DNA of 38,721 nt from assembly GCA_019359535.1 (NCBI GenBank), contig JAHHHE010000029.1, forward strand, positions 1 through 38,721, in the 5' to 3' direction. Below, piece by piece: positions 1-8,827 of the stretch. Position 1 is the first letter of the stretch. Each line of letters opens with the position of its first letter. The notes beneath the pieces were generated by a model. The model made no database searches. It was given only the letters and a program-made list of their open reading frames with translations, and was not told where the DNA came from. The DNA comes from Gloeocapsa sp. UFS-A4-WI-NPMV-4B04 (GTDB lineage: Bacteria; Cyanobacteriota; Cyanobacteriia; Cyanobacteriales; Chroococcidiopsidaceae). The position numbers were made by a program, and so were the translations under genes.

Positions 1-49
1 ATGCAGCGAGAATTCGTTGTCGTAAATCAACAGACAAAGGGGCAGGCAT
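1..49 (-). CDS. IS630-type transposase, N-terminal fragment cut by window edge
   Basis: Reading leftward from the ATG at 47-49 gives 16 codons, MPAPLSVDLRQRILAA, and the frame runs open off the window. This matches the usual start of IS630/Tc1-mariner transposases, whose N-terminus begins a helix-turn-helix domain with a (M)xxPxSxDLRxRIxxA pattern. Only the start is visible, so neither activity nor the inverted repeats can be judged. The gene sits upstream, on its own strand, of direct-repeat copy 148-266 and the broken RTX gene, which suggests an insertion-prone stretch. The call rests on a short but characteristic peptide. Confidence 0.6.
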   Translation of the reverse strand, partial: MPAPLSVDLRQRILAA

Positions 50-147
50 GAACAGCTATTTCCTATCTTGCTAGGCTTGCTTAGGCTACCTAATTGTAGC
101 TTACTCAATCAACAACCGCTGTAATTTGGGATTTAAGCAGGTACTTT

Positions 148-266
148 AGGTAATCTTTACAAAAGACTTTAGTTCTTCTCAGCTCAAGAGTCGCCTAACG
201 CTGCGTTAGGAGTTTGGCAATAAATTAACGATTGTAACTTCAACGGTCTTCTTGCATAAGAGGGCA
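148..266. repeat. Imperfect direct repeat, copy A, with palindrome
   Basis: This stretch matches 1597-1722 in the same orientation. Shared blocks include 'tcaagagtc', a palindrome and 'cttcttgcataa'; by eye about three quarters of positions agree. The centre is a perfect dyad, CCTAACGC-T-GCGTTAGG, at 194-210. The copies flank the RTX pseudogene. On the minus strand the palindrome lies about 145 bases upstream of the IS630 start here and of the RTX start at the other copy. Confidence 0.7.
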
Positions 267-299
267 ACCCGATTAGGATTGCCCCAACTTGAACCGTGT

Positions 300-1508
300 C
301 TAGACAACCTCGATATCAGCACGAGGTATAAATCCTGAATTCGGCTGGAGGCTTGCCAAAGCTGTTGTATCAAAGAATAAAGTATTACTGCTGAAAGAGA
401 ACCTATTAGTGTTACCTACAGCAACGCCGAACCCAGTAGCCGAAACTTGTATTTTATCCCCCTGCCCAACAGAGAAGTCTGTAATTGTATCAAGACCTTC
501 TGATGGAGAGAAGAATATGAAAGTATCAGCACCTATGCCACCAGTAAGCGTGTCACTGCTAGCGTCACCTGTTAAAAGGTCATCACCAGCACCACCAGTC
601 AGGGTATCGCTATTTAGCGCTCCAAACAGGGTATCGTTACCAGCCCCTCCCTGAAGGGAATTGTTGCCCGAAAAATCATCAAAGTTCGTCTCACCAGAAG
701 CAGCGCTGAGAGAGTCATTGCCATCACCGCCAATTAGGGTATCGTTGCCAGCCCCTCCAATCAGGGTATCGTTGCCAGCTCCTCCATCCAGAGAATTGTT
801 ACCAGAGAAGAAAGAATTCCGACCGCCACTGCGATCCCACTCGAAACCAGCAATGAGAGAGTCATTACCATCACCGCCAATCAGGGTATCGTTGCCAGCC
901 CCTCCCCGAAGGGTATCGTTACCAGCTCCTCCATCGAGGTAATTGTTACCAGAAAAGCTATCGAAATCGCCTCTAAAGCCGTAGTCACGACCAATACCAG
1001 CAACAAGAGAGTCAAATCCATCACCGCCAATCAGAATATCGCTACCAAATCCGCCATATAGAGTATCGTTGCCAGCCCCTCCATTGAGGTTATTGTTGCT
1101 GCTATCATCCCCACCAAACAAAATATCGTTGTCCAACCCACCAATAAGTATGTCTGTGCCGAGTCCACCATCTAACGTATCATTGCCATCTTCACCGACT
1201 AGCCTGTCATTCCCAGCATCACCAAATAAGCTGTCACTGTCCTATTGACCAAACAAAGAGTCGTTACCATCGCCACCTCTAAGCGTGTCACTACCACTAT
1301 GACCAAATAGCGTGTCAATACCTGCGCCACCTAAAAGGCTATCTAAACCTGTACCACCTTCGAGTTAGTCGTTACCACCGCCACCATTCAGGGTATCGTT
1401 ACCAGATGGGCTAGTCGCATTGCCACCTCTTGCCCAGCCAAATATCGTGTCACTTACCCCAGTTCCAGTTCTAGTGTCAGAACCTGTAGTGCCAAAGGTA
1501 ACTGCCAT
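300..1508 (-). pseudogene. RTX calcium-binding repeat protein with two in-frame stops
   Basis: From the ATG at 1506-1508 the frame reads MAVTFGTTGSDT and then a long series of GGxGxDxLx nonapeptides, the calcium-binding beta-roll of RTX proteins. They end in a C-terminal module (GADTFIF, then [14 protein letters not shown]) typical of secreted serralysin/hemolysin-type proteins exported by type I secretion. Two codons are stops in the otherwise continuous frame: TAA at 1365-1367 (within GGGGND-stop-LEGG) and TAG at 1242-1244 (SLFGQ-stop-DSD). Both fall where a repeat residue is expected, so they look like point mutations. The 3' part, about 278 codons from a TTG at 1134-1136, remains open and could still be translated as a shorter protein. 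No protease or other enzyme domain is present. Without the stops the product would be 402 residues. Confidence 0.8.
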
Positions 1509-1596
1509 ATAAATTTACTTCTACTTTTGCTAATTGATGTAGTCCTGATTTACACCGCCGACTTGTCTATAGAGGCAAGCCTTGATTTATGACGCA

Positions 1597-1722
1597 AGCA
1601 AATTCAGGTAATCCTTACACGAAGTTAGGCTGTCCCACGTCAAGAGTCACCTAACGCAGCGTTAGGAGTTTTGCAAAAAGTTAAACGCTATTAAACTCCA
1701 ACTCACTTCTTGCATAAAAGGC
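1597..1722. repeat. Imperfect direct repeat, copy B, upstream of RTX gene
   Basis: Second copy of the 148-266 repeat, with the dyad CCTAACGC-A-GCGTTAGG at 1650-1666. It lies 90-215 bases upstream of the RTX start on the minus strand, so it may hold that gene's promoter or operator. The base between the dyad arms differs from copy A (A instead of T) and both arms are perfect, so the dyad is better conserved than its surroundings. Confidence 0.7.
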
Positions 1723-1781
1723 TAAGAAAACCATGATAAGTATTACAGTAACGTAGCCAAAATCAATTAGAAAAGCTTTAT

Positions 1782-2153
1782 ATGCTGGAAGATAAATTTG
1801 TTGAAGCGATCGCTTACTGGAATCTAGAAATGTTGTATGTAGCTCTCGAATCTGCAAAGCAACAAGTCTACCCTGGTAAGTGGAAGAAACTTACAGCTAC
1901 TGAACAAGCTTGTCTACGTGGTTTACTTTGTCGTTACAGTCCTAGCAAAATTGCTCGTGAACTACATCGAGAACCGAAAGGACTGCGAGTCGATCTTTGT
2001 AAAGGTTTATATAGATATATTAAAATGCTGTCCGGTCAAGATTTCAAAGACTGGCGAGATATTTCGCGTGTTCTGGGGGCATCTGGATATCAGGTTCAGG
2101 TAGCTAATGTTGCTATAAATTTAGCACAAGCGGCATTATTACTGAGTACCTAA
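1782..2153 (+). CDS. Stand-alone vMAP-type N-terminal HTH protein
   Basis: A 123-residue protein. Residues about 36-86 (LTATEQACLRGLLCRYSP..IAREL, then LRVDLCKGLYRYIKML) match the winged-helix-like domain found at the N-terminus of many cyanobacterial NTPases with WD40 repeats and of vWA-MoxR-associated proteins. There the domain probably acts as an adaptor or DNA-binding module. Here the protein ends shortly after it: no P-loop, WD40 or TPR part follows, and the next gene is convergent. The tail (about 100-123) is hydrophobic and alanine-rich. It could be a natural single-domain adaptor or a remnant of a larger gene. The start ATG at 1782 gives the expected family N-terminus (LEDKFVEAIAYWN). 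Family assignment is from memory of the pattern; the function is inferred. Confidence 0.7.
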   Translation: MLEDKFVEAIAYWNLEMLYVALESAKQQVYPGKWKKLTATEQACLRGLLCRYSPSKIARELHREPKGLRVDLCKGLYRYIKMLSGQDFKDWRDISRVLGASGYQVQVANVAINLAQAALLLST

Positions 2154-2182
2154 GCTCAAATCCGGTTGGACTAACATAAAAA

Positions 2183-2215
2183 AATGGAGATGGAAGAGTT
2201 CTTCACAGCTCCATT
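2183..2215 (-). terminator. Rho-independent terminator of the 2233-3447 gene
   Basis: Stem AATGGAG (2183-2189) / CTCCATT (2209-2215) with an inner GAAGA/TCTTC pairing. On the minus strand the stem is followed by a run of seven T. It lies 18 bases past the stop of the minus-strand gene. Confidence 0.75.
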
Positions 2216-2232
2216 GCGATTAGAAATTAAAG

Positions 2233-3447
2233 TTATTCCACTGCAACGATCTGATTCCAAGCTTGAATGACTGTTTGTAAAGAGCTAGGTAAACGATCTT
2301 GATTGATATCAGTGTAGCGGGTTGTATCTTCATCACGGCTGGTGAGTGTGTAAGTAATGTAATCAGCAGCGCCACTAGGTGCTGGGTAGCTTAAATTGTT
2401 GAACTGCTCGAATTCTTGTTTCACCAACTTCTTAAACTGTTCTACCTGTTGCTCAGAAATTTGCTTTGTCTGAGATTCAGAAGTAGTACCATCTCGGTTA
2501 ACTAAAACCCGAACCACGCGCCCATCCTCAAAGAGGTTTGTTTCATAAGTTTGACCAGCAAAGCCACCAAAGGCGATCGCCCGAAAAATCACATCTTCTT
2601 GTAAACGAGGTGGTAATTCACTTGTAGGAATTGGCACTGGTTTGATCGTGCTAGCCTCTGTATCTAGCGTAATCTGGGAACCATCTGCATTTGTGCGATA
2701 AACCAAGCGTTGTTGCCCAGCTTCTACCCTTACTAGCCAGCCATCTACAACAACTGCCGTGCAGAAAGTGTCAGGCGGAGTAAGACCAAGGCAGCCATCG
2801 GGCCAACTCCGCTGTTCTGCTCCAATGATGCGTAGCTCGGAAATGGGCAATTCTGACTGCTTTGAGGCTGCCTGTAAAACAGCATCACCAACGGCTGGCG
2901 GCAAGTTAGCAGCAATCTGATTTTCTGAGCGTAAAACTAGCCCTTGGAGATCAGTGCGATAAACCCAAGAAAATCGACCATTAGATAAGGTAACGCGCCA
3001 ACCTTCAACTTGTACTTGGAGGCATTGTTCAACCAAAGTGCCAAGACCAAGGCAACCATCTGTCCAAGTTTCCCGACTATATTTAATAACTTTCAACTCG
3101 CCAGCAGGAATTCCTACCTTGCTAAACAAATCTTCAACAATAACGTTAGCGACAGAACTAGGTAGAACAACGCGATCGTCATCATGTCCACGAGCATCAT
3201 CTTGAGCGTCATCATGCCCACGATCGCGATCTCGCCCCCGGTCATCATCACGACCGCGATCGCTAATTAACTTACCCTTACTTACCATTTCACCTTTTTC
3301 TGCCTCTCCTGAAGCTTTACTAGAGGCAGCAGTAGCAGTCTGCAAAAGCGTTAGACCACTGCTTAGAGATAAAATTCCCGTCAAAACTAAGGCATAAATT
3401 ATTTGCTGCGGCTGTTTGATGCAGTAATTTATAAGTCTAGCTTTCAT
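2233..3447 (-). CDS. Secreted cyanobacterial protein with two DGCLGL repeats
   Basis: A 404-residue protein. Residues 15-41 form a hydrophobic segment ending in TATAAS, a probable signal peptide or membrane anchor. Residues 63-92 are a low-complexity linker of R, D, H and G, encoded partly by GCGATCGC-like repeats. Two homologous units follow, about 96-175 and 185-260. Each has a W(T/P)DGCLGL motif, a second cysteine ten residues after the first (C132/C142 and C219/C229), a V(E/D)GW(R/L)V core and a (V/L)VYRT end. A C-terminal domain (about 270-404) with EDVIFRAIAFGGFAGQ and EQFKKLV motifs completes it. The paired cysteines suggest a disulfide in each unit. I know this arrangement as a conserved cyanobacterial hypothetical protein; no enzymatic motif is visible and no function is proposed. 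The ATG at 3447 puts the signal segment at the right distance. Confidence 0.85.
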   Translation of the reverse strand: MKARLINYCIKQPQQIIYALVLTGILSLSSGLTLLQTATAASSKASGEAEKGEMVSKGKLISDRGRDDDRGRDRDRGHDDAQDDARGHDDDRVVLPSSVANVIVEDLFSKVGIPAGELKVIKYSRETWTDGCLGLGTLVEQCLQVQVEGWRVTLSNGRFSWVYRTDLQGLVLRSENQIAANLPPAVGDAVLQAASKQSELPISELRIIGAEQRSWPDGCLGLTPPDTFCTAVVVDGWLVRVEAGQQRLVYRTNADGSQITLDTEASTIKPVPIPTSELPPRLQEDVIFRAIAFGGFAGQTYETNLFEDGRVVRVLVNRDGTTSESQTKQISEQQVEQFKKLVKQEFEQFNNLSYPAPSGAADYITYTLTSRDEDTTRYTDINQDRLPSSLQTVIQAWNQIVAVE

Positions 3448-3984
3448 GGCTGATACTTCGATGTCAAATATTAAAGATTAGAACTATTAACCGAAAAGAT
3501 GTTTGTCTGAATCCTAATATCAGGAAAAATAAACATTCACCTTCCTTTGGGTTAACTCTTAAAAACCTAGACGCTGCAATGCTTTTCATTAGTTCCCTTT
3601 CAGATTCAAAGCTTGAGCGCAAAAATAATGTGTTCTTCTATACTGAAATTTGGTTTACAATAGCCCCATAAAAGCTGCTGTAATCAATGATAATAGTGAA
3701 GGAATTGCGAACCTTTCCTTAATAGACAACTGTCGAGCAGCGAACAAGCGTAGAGAAAATTAAGTAATACCCTTCTTTTTGCTATCGTTAAATCAGATTG
3801 CATCACATAAAATGCTGGTACTTGCAGCAAAGCTACGAAAAACCGACCAGCACTATAGGAACCTAGATGATTATCAGGATCTAAATAATTACTTTTCATC
3901 TCGCTTGAGCCAAAGTTAGAAGTAAAGATTTAAAGTGCTTCTTAACTCAAAACTTAAAATTTACCTACTTCCCAATCCCAAACA
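3448..3984. other. Intergenic region between divergent genes
   Basis: AT-rich spacer between the secreted protein (minus) and the ABC1 kinase (plus); it should hold both promoters. A 71-codon minus-strand frame at 3684-3899 shows no family signature and is not called. No RNA or repeat was recognised. Confidence 0.5.
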
Positions 3985-5631
3985 GTGTTTTTAACTCAAA
4001 CCACTTCTCGTCAGCGAGAAATAATTGAAGTCTTCCTCCGCAACGGTTGGGACTATATGCGACGGCTCCTTACTGGGGGCAAAGCAGACGAGCCGCAGTT
4101 GCCCACCCCGGCTGTTTTGCGTAATATTTTGATTGATTTGGGGCCTGTATATGTCAAGCTAGGGCAACTGATGAGTACCCGCCCTGATATATTGCCAGCA
4201 GCCTACATTGAGGAACTGTCAACCCTACAAGACGAAGTACCACCAGTTGCATGGGCAGAAGTTGAAGTCGCTATTAGACAACAACTAACACGCCCTTTAG
4301 AACAGACTTTTTCAGCTTTTAACTCTATTCCGGTTGCTGCTGGCTCGATCGCTCAAACTCATCGAGCTACATTAGCAGATGGGCGAGAAGTTGCTGTGAA
4401 AGTACAGCGTCCCGGCATTGATAATACTGTCGCTCAAGATATTGCCTTGATCCGAGGTGTGGCGGCTTTAGTCGCTCGTACTGAATTTGGACAAAGCTAT
4501 GAGATTGATTCTTTAGCAGAGGAATTTGTCACAGCGCTCCAAGCTGAGTTAGATTTCACCAGAGAAGCTGGATATACTGACCAACTACGCCGCAATTTAG
4601 CAGATAGTCGCTGGTTTGACTCGAAGCAGCTAGTAGTGGCAGAAATTTATTGGGATTTAACCACACCAAAAATAATGGTGATGGAGTGGCTAGACGGTGT
4701 GCCACTTTTGGCAGCAAATTTAGATAGCGATCGCAATGGTAAAGATCCGAATGTTAAGCGTTCAGAAATTACCTCTCTGCTATTCCGTGCTTTCTTTCAG
4801 CAGGTGTACATTGATGGATTTTTTCATGCTGATCCTCATCCGGGCAACTTGTTTTATCTTAGGGATGGTCGTGTTGCCCTGCTAGACTGTGGCATGGTGG
4901 GACGGCTCGATCCGCGCACGCAGCAGATTTTGACAGAAATGCTCTTAGCGATCATAGACTTAGATGGTCAACGCTGCGCTCAGTTGACGCTACAACTCGC
5001 TGATTCTGCGCAGCCCGTGATTTTGTCTCGCTTAGAAAATGACTATGACCGAATGCTGCGTAAGTATTACAACCTGAATTTGTCTCAAATCAATTTCAGT
5101 CAGATATTTTATGAAGTGCTGCAAGTTGCCCGCAATAATAAAATCCGGCTACCTGGCAATCTAGGATTGTATGCTAAAACCCTAGCTAACTTGGAGGGGG
5201 TAACTCGTAAATTCAACCCAGAGGTTAACCTCTTAGATGAAATTAAGCCGTTAATTACAGAGTTGTTTCGACGGCAGTTATTTGGTAATAACCCCCTGCA
5301 ATCGGTATTAAGAACTGCCCTTGATATCAAAAGCCTTTCCTTACAATCTCCCCGCCAAGTTGAGTTATTGTTAGACCGAGTTACGTCTGAAACTTTACAG
5401 TGGAATTTGTCGCTGCGAGGTTTAGACGGTGTACGTCGTACTTTAGATGATTCAGCAAACCGACTTTCATTTAGTATTTTAGTTGGTTCGCTAATTATGG
5501 GCGCGGCGCTAATTTCAACAAAGGCGCAAACTGCTGAATTATCTTTAGTAAGCAGTATTTTGTTTGCTGCTGCTAGTCTACTAGGGCTGTGGTTAATTGT
5601 TAGTATTATCCGCTCTGGGCATCTCAAGTAA
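3985..5631 (+). CDS. ABC1/UbiB (AarF) family protein kinase-like protein
   Basis: A 548-residue atypical kinase of the ABC1/ADCK/UbiB family, linked to quinone (in cyanobacteria plastoquinone) and isoprenoid metabolism at membranes. The family signature KxGQ is at about 58-61 (VKLGQLMSTRPD). The A-rich loop replacing the P-loop is AAGSIAQTHRA (about 118-128), VAVKVQRPG carries the ATP-binding lysine (K139), the catalytic loop HADPHPGN includes D283, and the metal-binding LLDCGMVG includes D301. The C-terminus ends with two hydrophobic segments (about 493-512 and 522-541), as in cyanobacterial members. The start is GTG at 3985; an in-frame TAA at 3955-3957 leaves no upstream ATG. A later start near MRRLL (about residue 25) is possible. 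Cyanobacteria carry several paralogs, so no gene symbol is given. Confidence 0.93.
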   Translation: MFLTQTTSRQREIIEVFLRNGWDYMRRLLTGGKADEPQLPTPAVLRNILIDLGPVYVKLGQLMSTRPDILPAAYIEELSTLQDEVPPVAWAEVEVAIRQQLTRPLEQTFSAFNSIPVAAGSIAQTHRATLADGREVAVKVQRPGIDNTVAQDIALIRGVAALVARTEFGQSYEIDSLAEEFVTALQAELDFTREAGYTDQLRRNLADSRWFDSKQLVVAEIYWDLTTPKIMVMEWLDGVPLLAANLDSDRNGKDPNVKRSEITSLLFRAFFQQVYIDGFFHADPHPGNLFYLRDGRVALLDCGMVGRLDPRTQQILTEMLLAIIDLDGQRCAQLTLQLADSAQPVILSRLENDYDRMLRKYYNLNLSQINFSQIFYEVLQVARNNKIRLPGNLGLYAKTLANLEGVTRKFNPEVNLLDEIKPLITELFRRQLFGNNPLQSVLRTALDIKSLSLQSPRQVELLLDRVTSETLQWNLSLRGLDGVRRTLDDSANRLSFSILVGSLIMGAALISTKAQTAELSLVSSILFAAASLLGLWLIVSIIRSGHLK

Positions 5632-5781
5632 TCGGTTCTATATATTTTCTGTCTATTAAGGTCACGCACCAGGTAAAATAACCATTTTCCCCTCAGCACA
5701 TTCAATCCCCGAATACAGCTTAAGATTCAAGAAACGTTAAGTTTCAAACTTTTAAACCTCAAAGAGAGACACAAACAAAAT

Positions 5782-5979
5782 ATGCCTGACCAAAAAGATA
5801 AAGCTCAAGAAAAGAACCGCCTCGAACGCCTCCAAGAAGAACACGGCGATACAGATCCTAAACACTCTGGCGGTGCTGGTGCTTCCGGTGGTAATTCCGG
5901 CGCAGGCAAATCGGGTGCATCAAAAATTTCTGCTAGTGGTACACCTGACGATGTTGAAAATCTCGATACGGATAAGTAA
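5782..5979 (+). CDS. Small hydrophilic Gly/Ser-rich protein
   Basis: A 65-residue protein with a charged N-terminal third (MPDQKDKAQEKNRLERLQEEH) and a Gly/Ser/Ala-rich middle ending in DDVENLDTDK. It has no cysteines, signal or membrane segment, so it is probably a soluble and largely disordered cytosolic protein. A good ribosome site (AAAGAGAG) stands 9-16 bases before the ATG. I do not recognise a named family, and no function is proposed. It is followed by a hairpin that probably ends transcription from both sides. Confidence 0.7.
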   Translation: MPDQKDKAQEKNRLERLQEEHGDTDPKHSGGAGASGGNSGAGKSGASKISASGTPDDVENLDTDK

Positions 5980-6011
5980 CTAAGCCCCTTCGAGGCAGTG
6001 AGTAGTAAGAT

Positions 6012-6072
6012 AAAAGTGAGTAGTGGAAAGAGAATATTTTATTTCACTACTCACTACTCACTACTCACTTTT
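6012..6072. terminator. Bidirectional hairpin built from a heptamer repeat
   Basis: AAAAGTGAGTAGTG (6012-6025) pairs with CACTACTCACTTTT (6059-6072), a 14-bp stem between the convergent small gene and groEL. The right arm belongs to three tandem copies of CACTACT (6045-6065), a short tandem repeat of the kind common between cyanobacterial genes. T-rich sequence follows on both strands, so it can act as a terminator in both directions. Confidence 0.55.
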
Positions 6073-6099
6073 AATAATATTTAGTGATCGTGCAATGGA

Positions 6100-7800
<1,701 letters not shown>

Positions 7801-7827
7801 TTAGCACTCTGTAGAGGTGAGTGCTAA
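7801..7827 (-). promoter_or_regulatory. CIRCE operator (HrcA binding site)
   Basis: TTAGCACTC (7801-7809), nine spacer bases and GAGTGCTAA (7819-7827) match the CIRCE consensus in all 18 arm positions. It lies 34 bases upstream of the groEL ATG. CIRCE is the known operator of the heat-shock repressor HrcA. Confidence 0.96.
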
Positions 7828-7914
7828 TTTTCGGGCTAGGGCGACTCGTTTTAGATTACAGAATTATGCTGCACATCAGGGGTAGGGGATGAACCAATTG
7901 CTTCAGAGTGAGTA

Positions 7915-7954
7915 GCCGCCGTTCTCTCGGATGGAACATCCGAGAGCTTGCGGC
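7915..7954. repeat. Long hairpin repeat element
   Basis: Outer arms GCCGC (7915-7919) and GCGGC (7950-7954) enclose a perfect 10-bp stem CTCTCGGATG (7924-7933) / CATCCGAGAG (7937-7946) with a GAA loop. Heptamer repeats follow directly. It resembles the compact intergenic hairpin repeats scattered in cyanobacterial genomes. Confidence 0.65.
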
Positions 7955-8440
7955 GAGCTTCGCTGAGTAGTGAGTAGTGAATCCATGTCTAAAAAATATG
8001 ACACGATTGGTTATTTGGATGTTAAGAACTAACTTGAGCAGGATTTAAGCTAGAAGTTTTGGGTTTTACAACTTAACTAATGTCTATTTTTGCTTTTATC
8101 TGGCTTAGGAGATAGGTTTTAATCATTATCAGTAAACTACCTGCGAACAACATCTAAATATCCTGCAATTTATGTGTTTTAGCTTAAAAAAATATCAATG
8201 AGCAAACATTCTGTCTACCGTATTAATACAGAGAACGGGAGGAAATAGCTGAAAATTCTCGTAAATATACCATATGTTACCCACCTGATCTCGGTTTAAG
8301 CTCATTAAAAGAGAAATAATTAGAGGCTTCAATTATGTTGGTAACTCAGCCGCCCTTGATTACACAATGGGATGTCAAACTTGTCAATGGTGTGGACTGA
8401 GCAAAAAAGTTTGTCGCAAAACTGAAAGTAGCGGCTCTAA

Positions 8441-8590
8441 GTGTCAACTAATAGAAGCATTGGACGCACTAAGCTACCAATAGTATTAGACATTATTACG
8501 GGAATACTGCGTTTCATGGGCGATCGCGCGCTGGCATCACTTACGGATACACTTGGCTATTTAGCGTGGCGAATTGTGGCTTTTAGTTAA
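8441..8590 (+). CDS. Short unrecognised frame, possible remnant
   Basis: A GTG directly after an in-frame TAA opens 49 codons with a balanced, amphipathic composition (LPIVLDIITGILRFMGDRAL in the middle, then LGYLAWRIVAF). It contains a GCGATCGC site. No clear ribosome site precedes it and I recognise no family. It may be a small protein, a fragment of a decayed gene or chance; it is listed for completeness only. Confidence 0.2.
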   Translation: MSTNRSIGRTKLPIVLDIITGILRFMGDRALASLTDTLGYLAWRIVAFS

Positions 8591-8827
8591 CAAGCGATCG
8601 TAGTTAGACATTATTTTCGGTCTACCAGAACAGACGATAATTATTAAGTAAAATGGTGCAAAGCTAATAATTTATCATAGTCTTGTACTGGCTATAAAAT
8701 AGTAAATTAAAAAACTAAGTATCGCTTTAATCAGTAAAGACATTACCAAAAAGCAATGAAGCTAAAAATAGTCGCCTATTGCTGACGCAGACCGTTAATT
8801 AAAATTATATTTTCCTACCTTTAAATT

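Larger units (their letters stand above)
7828..8827. other. About 1 kb intergenic region between divergent genes
   Basis: Spacer between groEL (minus) and the GGDEF/EAL gene (plus). It holds the groEL promoter, the hairpin repeat at 7915-7954 followed by two GAGTAGT heptamers (about 7964-7977), and a GTG-started 49-codon frame (8441-8590). The rest is AT-rich. Short stretches with coding-like feel at 8336-8440 are broken by stops and match no family I know. Confidence 0.5.

Noticed and set aside
540..1120. CRISPR-like regular repeat pattern
   Set aside because: The periodic DNA similarity comes from coding RTX nonapeptides; no constant repeat with unique spacers.
3684..3899. 71-codon minus-strand frame
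   Set aside because: No ribosome site, no family signature, AT-rich spacer; likely chance.
5109..5705. 198-codon minus-strand frame opposite the ABC1 kinase
   Set aside because: Antisense shadow of a clearly conserved gene; composition rich in S, R, N without any motif.
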